DNA of 64,000 nucleotides from SZUA-545 sp050297855 (GTDB lineage: Bacteria; Campylobacterota; Campylobacteria; Campylobacterales; SZUA-545). Numbering within the stretch: position 1 is the first letter of the stretch; every line of letters starts with the position of its first letter. The notes under the pieces are model-generated. The model made no database searches. It was not told where the DNA came from and saw only the letters and a list, made by a program, of their open reading frames with translations. The translations under genes and the position numbers were made by a program. The DNA lies in the NCBI GenBank assembly GCA_050297855.1, contig JBNKTC010000010.1:124001-188000 (forward strand), read 5' to 3'. Shown in pieces: positions 33,470 to 42,047 of the stretch.

Positions 33470-34705
33470 TCAGGCGCTGACCGCCTCCTCTTCCTGTGCC
33501 TCTTCGAAGGTGAAGTGGCGGAACTCGGTACAGTTGCGTCCGGAGTGTTTGGCCTTGTAGAGGGAGGCATCGGCACACTTGACCATCTGATCCAGACTCT
33601 GGGCATCGATGCGGTCGACATAGGAGACCCCGACGGAGATAGTCGTTTTCCCCAGAGGGTTTTTCTCGTGGGGAAGACCAAGTTCTTCGACGCTTTCACG
33701 CAGGCGTTCAAAAAAGAGCCGGGCACTCTCCTCGCCGATCCCGGTAACAAGGACGGCAAACTCCTCGCCGCCCAGGCGAAAGGCGTAATCCCCTGCACGC
33801 TTGAGGTTGGATTTGATCGCATGGGCGACCGTTTTGAGGGCATTGTCCCCTTCATGGTGGCCGTAATGGTCGTTATAGAGTTTAAAGTGATCGATATCGA
33901 TCATGGCAAAGGCAACACTCTCCCCGGCACGGCGGGCCCGGTTGAGTTCGCTCCGTACGACCAACTCGAAATAGCGGCGGTTGTGCAGTCCTGTCAGGGG
34001 ATCGGTGATGGAGATCTCGGTCAGCTTGTCGTTAAGGGCGCGCAGCCGTTTATCACTCTTCTGGATCCCCCGCATGATCGGGATAAAGATGGCAATGGCG
34101 ATGATGAAAACGGCCAGAAGCGAGATGAGCAGGATATTCCTGGTGTCGACATAGATGTCGTTGGCCCTTTTTTTCTCTTCGGATGCCAGGGTGAATTCGT
34201 AGGTGATCAGCTTTTCGACGATGGAGATGACCGGTTCGACGGTGGGGTAGAGTTCCCCGTGGACAATGGCGTTGACCTTCGCTTTTTCATCGGTATCCAG
34301 AAGAAGGATCAGGAGGCTGATCACGTCCATCGTCTGGGTGATCTTCCGGTCGGCAAAATCGACGATCTCCTGCTCTTTCGGGGAGTGGTAGGTGTAGGAG
34401 TACTCGTGCCAGGAGTCGAGGATCACGTCGTTGGCATCCTGGATATTGAGCCGGGCCTCTTTTGCGGAGATAAGACCGTTTTGGTAGCGGTGGACGGTAT
34501 TGAGGATATTCTTATTGTACATCTCGGAGATCGTCATCAGTTTGGTCGCCGGGACGATGTTACCGAAGTAAACGACATCCAGTCTCTTTTTTATCGTCCC
34601 CATCCCTTCGTAGGAGATAAGGGTGATCAGCAACAGGCCCAGTCCCATGACAAGTAGCAGGATAATATGTTTTACGGTTATTGAAAAATCTGTTAAAAGC
34701 TTCAT
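33470..34705 (-). CDS. Membrane diguanylate cyclase (4-helix sensor, GGDEF)
   Basis: The 411-residue protein has an N-terminal span (about 13-32), a periplasmic four-helix-bundle-type sensor with MCP-like sequence (to about 185), a second span (LLISLLAVFIIAIAIFIPI) and a GGDEF domain. The active site is RLGGEEF, and RAGD lies five residues before it as the inhibitory I-site, so it should make cyclic di-GMP with product inhibition. A second, degenerate GGDEF protein and an HD-GYP enzyme are encoded elsewhere in the window. It is convergent with comM. Confidence 0.93.
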   Translation of the reverse strand: MKLLTDFSITVKHIILLLVMGLGLLLITLISYEGMGTIKKRLDVVYFGNIVPATKLMTISEMYNKNILNTVHRYQNGLISAKEARLNIQDANDVILDSWHEYSYTYHSPKEQEIVDFADRKITQTMDVISLLILLLDTDEKAKVNAIVHGELYPTVEPVISIVEKLITYEFTLASEEKKRANDIYVDTRNILLISLLAVFIIAIAIFIPIMRGIQKSDKRLRALNDKLTEISITDPLTGLHNRRYFELVVRSELNRARRAGESVAFAMIDIDHFKLYNDHYGHHEGDNALKTVAHAIKSNLKRAGDYAFRLGGEEFAVLVTGIGEESARLFFERLRESVEELGLPHEKNPLGKTTISVGVSYVDRIDAQSLDQMVKCADASLYKAKHSGRNCTEFRHFTFEEAQEEEAVSA

Positions 34706-34773
34706 TCCTATCCCTTTTTTTGTAAAAAAGCAAAAAGAATTCCCTATTAATATTTATTTTGTCGCAGGGTTGC

Positions 34774-34779
34774 TATAAT
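34774..34779 (+). promoter_or_regulatory. -10 box of the moxR/bat operon
   Basis: GTTGCTATAATCATCC gives TATAAT at 34774-34779, in the same TTGCTATAATC context as the gltX promoter. The moxR start is 35 bases downstream, preceded by GTGGAG. Confidence 0.6.
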
Positions 34780-34814
34780 CATCCAAAAAATCCAATAAAA
34801 CCTGTGGAGAAGCC

Positions 34815-35738
34815 ATGTCAAACAAAATCGCGGAAATCAAGAGTGAAATCGCCAAGGTGGTCGTCGGTCAGACCGAGATGATCGACGGGTTGCTGGTCGG
34901 GATGCTTACCGGCGGGCATATCCTGCTTGAAGGTGTCCCCGGACTGGCCAAGACCACGACGGTCAATACGATGGCCAAGACGATGAGCCTCGATTTTAAA
35001 CGGGTACAGTTTACCCCGGACCTGCTTCCGAGTGACATCATCGGGGCCGAGGTGTACGACCCCAAGACCAACGAGTTCCGGATCAAACGCGGACCGATCT
35101 TTACCAACATCCTGCTGGCCGACGAGATCAACCGGGCGCCGGCGAAGGTGCAGTCAGCCCTGCTTGAGGTGATGCAGGAGCGTCAGGCGACGATCGGTGA
35201 TACTACCTTTGCCATCGACCGGCCGTTCCTGGTCCTGGCAACCCAGAACCCTGTCGAACAGGAGGGGGTCTATACCCTTCCCGAAGCACAGCTGGACCGT
35301 TTTATGCTCAAGGTCAAGGTGGGGTATAACACCAAGGAAGAGGAGCTGGAGATCGCCAAACGGGTGGCCAACAACAGTTTCGAAAGTGTCAACCCGGTTG
35401 TGGATAAAGAGGCGATCTTCGCCATGCGCGAAGAGGTCAAGCAGATCCATATCGACAAAGAGCTGGAAGAGTATATGATAAGCCTGATCTTCGCAACGCG
35501 TGAAGATAACGAAAATCTGCAGTACGGCGCCAGCCCGCGGGCCTCGATCGACCTCTACAAGGCGGCCAAGGCATACGCCTATATCCACGGGAAGGATCAT
35601 ATCACGCCCAGTGATATCGCACGTGCGGCCAAAGATGTCCTGCGTCACCGCCTGATCCTCAGTTACGAAGGGGAAGCGGAAGGAATCACGAGCGACGACA
35701 TCGTCAACCGGGTCCTCAGCGAGGTGCCGATACCTTGA
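34815..35738 (+). CDS. MoxR-family AAA ATPase
   Basis: The 307-residue MoxR AAA+ protein has a Walker A variant EGVPGLAKTT, FTPDLLPSDIIGAEV, Walker B LADEINRAPAKVQSALLEVMQE, sensor ATQNPVEQEG and the lid domain. MoxR ATPases act as chaperones for partners with VWA domains. Here the same operon encodes a DUF58 protein and two VWA (Bat) proteins. Its stop overlaps the next start (TTGA). Confidence 0.94.
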   Translation: MSNKIAEIKSEIAKVVVGQTEMIDGLLVGMLTGGHILLEGVPGLAKTTTVNTMAKTMSLDFKRVQFTPDLLPSDIIGAEVYDPKTNEFRIKRGPIFTNILLADEINRAPAKVQSALLEVMQERQATIGDTTFAIDRPFLVLATQNPVEQEGVYTLPEAQLDRFMLKVKVGYNTKEEELEIAKRVANNSFESVNPVVDKEAIFAMREEVKQIHIDKELEEYMISLIFATREDNENLQYGASPRASIDLYKAAKAYAYIHGKDHITPSDIARAAKDVLRHRLILSYEGEAEGITSDDIVNRVLSEVPIP

Positions 35739-36568
35739 AAAAGGGGAGCATCAAACGGATACTGATCAAGACCCGCCGTCAGGTCTTCTCCGAGCTGATC
35801 GGGAACAACGCCTCCCTCTTCCACGGAGAGGGGTATGACTTCTCCGAACTTCGGGAGTACCAGGTGGGCGATGATATCCGCCACATCGACTGGATCATCA
35901 CAGCCAAGCAGAACAAGCCGTATGTGAAGATATTCCACAAAGAGCATCAGCTAAACGTCGTTATCGCGACGATGCTCAACGGTTCGGTCTATTTCGGGAC
36001 CCGGCGGCTCAAGCAGGACCTGATCGCGGAGATCGCGGCGATCCTTGCCTTCAGCAGCATTAAAAACGGTGACAATTTCAGCCACTGGCTCTTTGCCGAC
36101 GGTCTGCAACACCATTCACGACCGACGAAGAAGTTCAACGGGGTGCAGCAGTGTTTGGAGTCGGTGATGGGGTTTGATCCTGTCGGGAAAAGGCTCGATG
36201 CCGAGGCGGTGGAGAAGGAGCTGATGCTCCGGCTCAAGCGCCGCTCCCTGATCTTCCTTATCGGGGACTTTTTTACCCTTCCGGTGATCAAGGCCCTGGG
36301 TAAAAAGCATGAGATTGTAGCCCTTGTCGTCCGGGATCGTCACGAGGAGAAGCTTCCCGACTTGGGCGAAACGGCCCTGATCGATCCCGAAAACGGCGCC
36401 TATTTCGAAGGGGAGATCGGCGGGAGTATGGCGCGGCGCTATGAAGCCCGGGTCAAAGAGCACGACAGTGCGATGAACGACTTTTTTAAAAAGAACAGAA
36501 TCCGTTGGGTCAAGCTCTATACGGACGAAGATCCGTTCGCCAAGCTGGCCCGGCTTTTTAAGGATTAG
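35735..36568 (+). CDS. DUF58 protein of the Bat operon
   Basis: The TTG at 35735 overlaps the moxR stop and gives 277 residues. The DUF58 signature DFSELREYQVGDDIRHIDWIITAKQNKPYVKIF is near the N-terminus, followed by a VWA-like fold. DUF58 proteins always accompany MoxR and are presumed partners at the inner face of the membrane. The gene is followed 2 bp later by the small membrane protein. Confidence 0.9.
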   Translation: MKKGSIKRILIKTRRQVFSELIGNNASLFHGEGYDFSELREYQVGDDIRHIDWIITAKQNKPYVKIFHKEHQLNVVIATMLNGSVYFGTRRLKQDLIAEIAAILAFSSIKNGDNFSHWLFADGLQHHSRPTKKFNGVQQCLESVMGFDPVGKRLDAEAVEKELMLRLKRRSLIFLIGDFFTLPVIKALGKKHEIVALVVRDRHEEKLPDLGETALIDPENGAYFEGEIGGSMARRYEARVKEHDSAMNDFFKKNRIRWVKLYTDEDPFAKLARLFKD

Positions 36569-36570
36569 CG

Positions 36571-36957
36571 ATGGAGAAACTGGAAGATATCCGGGATATC
36601 CGGCCGATTTTCGAGTGGGGGGATTATGTCTGGTACCTGGCGGCCCTGCTGGGCGGCGTGGCCATCCTGACCCTGCTGGTCATTATCCTGTACCGCCTTT
36701 TTTTCAAAAAAGACGAGGTGGAGATGCGCGCGGTCTATATCCGACAACTCGAGTCGGTCGATATGGCCGACAGTAAAAAGGCCGCTTATGCGATCACCCG
36801 CCTGGTCCGCCTGATCGCATCGGGCGAACAGGAAGAGCGGATGGCCGAAAAGCTGACGGCCAAACTGGAGCGTTACAAGTACAGCAAACACGTACCGCCG
36901 CTGGATGAGGATGCCAAGGCGCACTACAATATATTCCTCGGGATGGTCCATGAGTAG
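36571..36957 (+). CDS. Small membrane protein of the Bat operon
   Basis: The 128-residue protein has one hydrophobic span (VWYLAALLGGVAILTLLVIILYRLFF, about 25-50) and a soluble helical domain rich in Lys, Glu and Arg. It occupies the place taken by DUF4381-type proteins in other Bat operons. It overlaps the downstream batA start by 8 bp. The function is unknown beyond its operon. Confidence 0.82.
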   Translation: MEKLEDIRDIRPIFEWGDYVWYLAALLGGVAILTLLVIILYRLFFKKDEVEMRAVYIRQLESVDMADSKKAAYAITRLVRLIASGEQEERMAEKLTAKLERYKYSKHVPPLDEDAKAHYNIFLGMVHE

Positions 36958-37876
36958 TCTTTTTGAGATCGAATTCGAGCTCTACTACTTCCTGCTCCTT
37001 CCCGTTCTCTTCCTGGTGTGTGAGCGGTTCTGCCGTTACCGCCCCGGGAGGCTCTACTTTCCCCATATCACCCATATCCAAAGCGTCAACGAACTGAAAA
37101 ACCGTCTGAGTGCGATCCTCAAATGGCTGGTGATCATCTTTGTCAGCCTGGCCATGGCCTCCCCGGTTTTTGTGGACAAGGAGGTGGTCAAAAACCGTAT
37201 CGGGTACGATATCGTTACCGCCTTCGATGCCAGCGGTTCCATGAAGTACCCCTTTACCCGTGACGGGGATGTCAGCAAGTTTGAGGTGACCAAAGAGGTG
37301 GTCAAGCACTTTATCAAAAAACGGAGTGAAGACAACCTGGGGGCCGTGGCGTTCGGGCGTTATGCGTTTATCATCGCCCCGCTGACCTATGACAAAACGG
37401 CCCTTGAGAGCATGGTCGACCAGATAAACATCAACCGCTCCTTCTCCCAGGGGACGGCCATCGGGGATGCCATCGCCCAGAGTGTCCGCCTGTTAAAGGA
37501 GTCCGAGGCCAAAAACAAGATCATCATCCTCGCCACCGACGGAGAGGAGGAGGGGGATGTGGTGATCACCTACGACCAGGCGACGGCCCTGGCCAAGAAA
37601 CACGGCATCAAGGTCTACGCCATCGGGATCGGCCAGGACGGCCAGTTTAACAACAGTGCCCTCAAGTTTATCGCCAAGGAGACAGGTGGTGCCTACTTCT
37701 CGGCCAACGACAGCGAAGCGCTGAACAAGGTCTACGAGAAGATCGACAGCCTGGAAAAATCCAAGATCACCACCTCCGATTTTGTCAAAAAAGAGTACCT
37801 TTTCATGTACCCGCTCTTTGTGGCGATCATCGCGCTGCTTCTGTATCTCTATTTTAAATACCGGGAGAAGAAATAA
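36950..37876 (+). CDS. batA: BatA-like VWA membrane protein
   Basis: The ATG at 36950 overlaps the previous stop and gives 308 residues. Two N-terminal hydrophobic spans frame a short loop, then a VWA domain with the MIDAS motif DASGS (TAFDASGSMKYPF) and TDGEEEGD, and a C-terminal span. VWA proteins bind ligands through the metal site. The stop overlaps batB (ATAATG). Confidence 0.9.
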   Translation: MSSLFEIEFELYYFLLLPVLFLVCERFCRYRPGRLYFPHITHIQSVNELKNRLSAILKWLVIIFVSLAMASPVFVDKEVVKNRIGYDIVTAFDASGSMKYPFTRDGDVSKFEVTKEVVKHFIKKRSEDNLGAVAFGRYAFIIAPLTYDKTALESMVDQININRSFSQGTAIGDAIAQSVRLLKESEAKNKIIILATDGEEEGDVVITYDQATALAKKHGIKVYAIGIGQDGQFNNSALKFIAKETGGAYFSANDSEALNKVYEKIDSLEKSKITTSDFVKKEYLFMYPLFVAIIALLLYLYFKYREKK

Positions 37877-39465
37877 TGCAGTTTTTATATCCGCAGATGT
37901 TCCTTTTGCTCTTTATCCCCACGCTGATTCTCTTCTATTTTATGATCACGGCCCGTTCCAAGGTAATGCGTGTCTTCAGCGACGAAGTGTATGAAAAACT
38001 CTCCCTTGCTGAGGTCTCGGCCATGGGTCGGACGACGCGGATCGTCCTGATCTTCGTCGCACTGCTTTTGATGATCATCGCCTTTGCCCGCCCGGTGATC
38101 GATCGCGGGGAGCGTGAGATCATGGCAAAAGGGAGCGAGATCGTCATCGGTCTGGATATCTCCCGCTCCATGGATGCCCGGGATATCTACCCCAGCCGGA
38201 TGGAGGCGGCGGTCCGAAAGATCAAGACACTCCTGGAGCAGATGGGAGGGGACAAGGTGGCGATCATCGCATTTGCCAAGGACTCCTATATCATCGCGCC
38301 TATGACCAAAGACAAGCGGGTGGCAGCCTACCTGCTCGATACGTTGGATCCGGGACGTTTCGGTGATCGAAGCTCCAATATGGAGGCGATCGTCGAAGCG
38401 ACGACGATGCTGACCTCCTCGGAAGAGAAGACGCTCCTGATGCTTAGTGACGGGGACGAGGGGGATCTGGCCGGGATAAAAAAAGCCGTCAAAGCCGCGG
38501 GGATCACCCTCTATGCGATCGGTATGGCCGAGAACAAGGGGAGCCCCATCCGCGACGGCAAAGGGTACCTTAACGACAGCGAAGGGAATATCGTCATCTC
38601 CTCCCTCAATCCCGCCCTTAGGGAGGTCGCCCTCGCAAGCGGCGGTGCCTATACCGACTTTACGCTTAGCAGCGACGATATCCTGATGCTCTACCGGCAG
38701 ATGATCGCGGACAAAGAGGGGGAGGTGTACGAGCAGGAGAAGATCCGTGATCTGCTGGAGCTCTTTTACTATCCCCTCGGGCTGGCGATCCTCTTTTTGC
38801 TGATTGCATTCCACTCTCTGCCCGGGCGGAGCAGTGCGGCCGCCGTTCTGCTCCTGGCCATGTCGGTCTCACCCGGATATTCGGCCAGTTTCGATTTCGG
38901 GGCGATGGAGCAGGCGGAGCAGCTCTACCGCGACGGGGCGTATGAAAAAGCCCTCGGTGCATACGGGAAGATAGGCGGCCTGGACAGAAACTCCGAGGCG
39001 GCACGGCTGCACAATATGGGCAACAGCTATTTTAAACTGGGTAAGTATGACAAAGCCGTGGAACAGTATACCAAGAGCCTTAAAGCTGAAGAAAACCCCG
39101 ATACGCGCCACAACCTCGAGGTGGCAAAAAAGAGGGTAGAAGAGCAGAAGAAGCAGGAGAAACAGGAGCAAAACGGGGATAAAGAGCAGCAGAAGGATCA
39201 AAAGGGCGGGCAAAAGCAGGAACAGCAATCCAAAAAAGATCAAAAAAAAGAGGAGCGACAGGGGAAACAGGATGAGCAGAAGCAAGGGAAACAAACAGCG
39301 CACCCCCCCCAAGACTATGCCAAGCCCGATGCCGAGAAAAGAGCAGAAAAAATGGATGAGATGGAGGAGCGGCGCTGGATGAAGGAGCTGGATCAAAAGC
39401 CCAATCCCGTCCCGCTGAAAAAACTACCTGTAACCAAAGGAGAGAAGAGTGCGAAATATTGGTAA
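37876..39465 (+). CDS. batB: BatB-BatC fusion: VWA membrane protein with TPR and Lys/Glu/Gln-rich tail
   Basis: The 529-residue protein carries N-terminal spans, a VWA domain with MIDAS DISRS (VIGLDISRSMDARD), and a third span near 300. A periplasmic TPR pair follows (AEQLYRDGAYEKALGAYGKI, NMGNSYFKLGKYDKAVEQYTKSL), then a low-complexity Lys/Glu/Gln-rich stretch and a short tail. BatB and the TPR protein BatC are usually separate genes, so this is a fusion. It overlaps batD by 17 bp. Confidence 0.88.
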   Translation: MQFLYPQMFLLLFIPTLILFYFMITARSKVMRVFSDEVYEKLSLAEVSAMGRTTRIVLIFVALLLMIIAFARPVIDRGEREIMAKGSEIVIGLDISRSMDARDIYPSRMEAAVRKIKTLLEQMGGDKVAIIAFAKDSYIIAPMTKDKRVAAYLLDTLDPGRFGDRSSNMEAIVEATTMLTSSEEKTLLMLSDGDEGDLAGIKKAVKAAGITLYAIGMAENKGSPIRDGKGYLNDSEGNIVISSLNPALREVALASGGAYTDFTLSSDDILMLYRQMIADKEGEVYEQEKIRDLLELFYYPLGLAILFLLIAFHSLPGRSSAAAVLLLAMSVSPGYSASFDFGAMEQAEQLYRDGAYEKALGAYGKIGGLDRNSEAARLHNMGNSYFKLGKYDKAVEQYTKSLKAEENPDTRHNLEVAKKRVEEQKKQEKQEQNGDKEQQKDQKGGQKQEQQSKKDQKKEERQGKQDEQKQGKQTAHPPQDYAKPDAEKRAEKMDEMEERRWMKELDQKPNPVPLKKLPVTKGEKSAKYW

Positions 39466-40945
39466 AACGGTTCTGTTGGTACTGGCACTGTTTATATCAC
39501 TGCATGCTGACATAAGTGTCCATGTCGACAGCGAGAACGTCCAGTCCGGCGACAGCGTCACCTTTACGATCGAGAGCGATGCGGAGAATACGATATTTCC
39601 GAAGATCGGCCGGATCGGGGAGTATGCCGTGCTGGCATCCCCCTCGTCCAAAAGTATCCAGACGATCAACGGAAGGACGATGGCCCGACTCTCCCAAAGC
39701 TATGTCTTCCAACCCCTTAAAAGTGTGACGATCCCGTCATTTGAGGTCCGTGTCAACGGGGCGGTCGTCAAGACCGAACCCATTGCGATCAACGTCAGCA
39801 AACGGACCCAGACTTTGGGAAAACCATACCGTTTCGATATTGCCATCGACAAAACAGATCCCTATGCCGGGGAGGAGGTGAAGCTGACGGCGACAATCAC
39901 GATCGATTCACTCTTTAACCTCGAGGGACTCGATCTGAACCTGGAGCGTCTGGAGGGGTTCTGGGTAGACAGCAATGATAAGAACTGGCACGGAAACCGT
40001 GTAGGGGACAATATCGTCTTTACCCGGGATTTTTATCTCTATCCCAAACATTCGGGTGAAGTGATGATACCCAATTATCCCGTTGTCGGGGTGATGAGTG
40101 ACGGGAGAAACCGTCTCTTTTTTAACGAATCCAAACGGTTTATAGCCTACTCCAACGAACTAAAGCTCGATGTCAAACCGTTGCCTGGAGGGGTTAACCT
40201 TGTCGGCAACTACCTGCTCAATGTAAAGACCGATAAATTTAAAACCGACAGCAAGCAGCCGGTCAACCTGACGATCGAACTGATCGGAAAGGGAAACCTG
40301 GATAATTTTGAAGGCTTCCACGTCGATATTCCCGGCGTGACGGTCTATGATGACAAACCGGCGGTTACAAAAGAGAGAAAAAAAGGGGTATTGACCTCAC
40401 GGGCCGTCTATAAGTTTGCCCTGGTGAGCGACCGCGATTATACGATCCCCTCTTTTTCCGCCACATTTATCGATCCCGCAAGCGGGGAGGTCAAAACGGT
40501 CCGCTCCAATGAAGTAAAGATCGAAGTGGAGGGTGGCGTGCAGCGGACGGCGACAATCCAGAAGGCCCCGAGCGACGATCAGCCGGCTGCATCAAAAAGC
40601 GGAGCCCCTCGGCCTAACGCTGCAGACGGTATGGGCTGGCTGACGCTGGGGATCGTGATCGGGCTGATACTGGGACTGGTGATCCCGAAACTCCCCCACT
40701 GGGTACGGAACGGGCGCACCGCCTATGAAGGGACACGGACTTTCCCCAGACAGCTCCAGTCGGCGGGGACGCCAAAAGCATTGCTGGGACTGGTGATCCG
40801 CTATATTGATGATCCCGATCTGAAGCACCATATCCAAAAACTGGAAGCTCCCCTGGATAAAGAGGGGTTTAAAACGGTAAGAAAAGAGATCATTTCCATT
40901 TTAAAAGAGAAAGGAGAACTGGATGTCCGTTCTACTGGAGTTTAG
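39449..40945 (+). CDS. batD: BatD-like exported membrane protein
   Basis: The GTG at 39449 lies inside the previous gene. A signal peptide (LLVLALFISLHA) precedes an extracytoplasmic beta-sandwich region (repeated Ig-like stretches such as GDSVTFTIESDAENTIFPKI) and a C-terminal span (LTLGIVIGLILGLVIPKLP), with a cytoplasmic tail, 498 residues in all. This matches BatD, the last member of Bat operons, which are linked to stress tolerance and cell-envelope integrity. It overlaps the downstream small gene by 23 bp. Confidence 0.88.
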   Translation: MRNIGKTVLLVLALFISLHADISVHVDSENVQSGDSVTFTIESDAENTIFPKIGRIGEYAVLASPSSKSIQTINGRTMARLSQSYVFQPLKSVTIPSFEVRVNGAVVKTEPIAINVSKRTQTLGKPYRFDIAIDKTDPYAGEEVKLTATITIDSLFNLEGLDLNLERLEGFWVDSNDKNWHGNRVGDNIVFTRDFYLYPKHSGEVMIPNYPVVGVMSDGRNRLFFNESKRFIAYSNELKLDVKPLPGGVNLVGNYLLNVKTDKFKTDSKQPVNLTIELIGKGNLDNFEGFHVDIPGVTVYDDKPAVTKERKKGVLTSRAVYKFALVSDRDYTIPSFSATFIDPASGEVKTVRSNEVKIEVEGGVQRTATIQKAPSDDQPAASKSGAPRPNAADGMGWLTLGIVIGLILGLVIPKLPHWVRNGRTAYEGTRTFPRQLQSAGTPKALLGLVIRYIDDPDLKHHIQKLEAPLDKEGFKTVRKEIISILKEKGELDVRSTGV

Positions 40946-41237
40946 TATGTTCCCGACTGACAGTACGGAGAGCAAAAGCGAATATGTAGGTCGTATCATC
41001 AAAATGATCGATGAAAGCGGGGTGGCGTATCAACTGACCCCCATGGGGACGATCATCGAGACCGATACGCTGGATGACGCTTTTGAGATTGTAAAACGCT
41101 CCTACGCTTTGTTGGAGACGGATTGCAACCGGGTCTATTCATCGTTAAAAATCGATATCCGGAAAAAGCGAGACAACCGTCTCAAAACAAAAATCGAATC
41201 GGTGGAAAAAAAAGTCGGTAAGACGATAAAAAAGTAG
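40923..41237 (+). CDS. Thiamine-binding-type protein (MTH1187/YqgV family)
   Basis: The 104-residue single-domain protein matches the MTH1187 (DUF77) family: MSVLLEFSMFPTD...SKSEYVGRIIKMIDESGVAYQLTPMGTIIETDTLDDAFEIVKRS. Members bind thiamine or related ligands as small tetramers. It overlaps the 3' end of batD but is probably unrelated to that operon's function. A basic tail follows the core. Its stop lies in a terminator hairpin that serves the opposite strand. Confidence 0.88.
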   Translation: MSVLLEFSMFPTDSTESKSEYVGRIIKMIDESGVAYQLTPMGTIIETDTLDDAFEIVKRSYALLETDCNRVYSSLKIDIRKKRDNRLKTKIESVEKKVGKTIKK

Positions 41238-41250
41238 CCTTACGGGCTAC
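41228..41250 (-). terminator. Rho-independent terminator of the RRM gene
   Basis: On the minus strand GTAGCC pairs with GGCTAC (plus-strand 41234-41239 and 41245-41250) around a five-base loop, followed by six U from the A-run 41228-41233. It lies just after the RRM gene and overlaps the stop codon of the convergent gene. Confidence 0.75.
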
Positions 41251-41262
41251 GGCTTTACCTCT

Positions 41263-41520
41263 TTAGACGCGGGGTTCGCGCGGTTTGGCAAAATCGACGC
41301 GGAGTTCGCGGGTCATGAATTCCTTGCCGTCGAGTTCGGTTTTTGCAGACGATGCATCCGTATCAGACATGAATTCAACAAAACCGAACCCTTTTTTAAG
41401 ACCGTCCCGTTCAATGAGGTGAACACTTTTTACTGCACCGTACTGTCCGAAAAGATCGCGTAAATCCTCTTCTGAAGCTCTGTAGTTGATGTTCCCGACA
41501 TAAAGCCTTGATTGTAACAT
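41263..41520 (-). CDS. RNA-binding protein (single RRM)
   Basis: The 85-residue protein is one RNA-recognition motif with RNP2 LYVGNI (6-11) and RNP1 KGFGFVEF (43-50), preceded by AAGGAT before the ATG. Small RRM proteins are frequent in Campylobacterota and cyanobacteria and bind RNA, often as cold-responsive chaperones. A terminator follows. The AT-rich 110-base region upstream of the gene is its likely promoter. Confidence 0.95.
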   Translation of the reverse strand: MLQSRLYVGNINYRASEEDLRDLFGQYGAVKSVHLIERDGLKKGFGFVEFMSDTDASSAKTELDGKEFMTRELRVDFAKPREPRV

Positions 41521-41630
41521 GCGTAATCCTTAATGAAGAAAGTTAACCAATAATATTACAAATCGTATAAATTACAACTTTTGTTTAAATTTTTTTTGCA
41601 TGTCGTAGTAATTTTGAAACAAAAGTTTCG

Positions 41631-42047
41631 CTAATACTCAAGGAAGTAGAGACTGGCTGTTATATTGGAGATGATGACCGAGGCACGTTTGATATCAAAC
41701 TGCATGATGTTCCTGTTTTCCGTACTCTCATTGTTTTCACCGAAGTCGATGGTGCCGACTTTCTGCTCGACATACTGTACTTTTCTTGCTTCCAGGAGAG
41801 ATTTTATCTCACTGTTGTCGATGGTGTAGCTGTTTTTTAAAAAGTCGTAGAGGCTTTTTTGGGTCTTGTTGTATTTGGGGTCGTGGTGGAACCCGATGAT
41901 GGTCGTCAGATGGGCGATGGAGGATTTCTGTTCGACGTAGCTGTCGATCTTCTGGTTTTTGCTTCCCATCTGCAAAAGGGCGACCCCGACGATGGCAAGG
42001 ATCACGGTGGCGATGATCACCTCGATGAGAGAGAAGCCGTTTCTCAT
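41631..42047 (-). CDS. Type II secretion pseudopilin (GspI-like minor pilin)
   Basis: The 138-residue protein has a short prepilin leader MRNG, then FSLIEVIIATVILAIVGVALLQM with Glu at +5, the class III processing site and hydrophobic helix of pseudopilins. The mature region of about 110 residues fits a minor pseudopilin such as GspI or GspH, and I cannot assign it closer. The start overlaps the gspE stop, so it ends the long secretion operon. Confidence 0.82.
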   Translation of the reverse strand: MRNGFSLIEVIIATVILAIVGVALLQMGSKNQKIDSYVEQKSSIAHLTTIIGFHHDPKYNKTQKSLYDFLKNSYTIDNSEIKSLLEARKVQYVEQKVGTIDFGENNESTENRNIMQFDIKRASVIISNITASLYFLEY

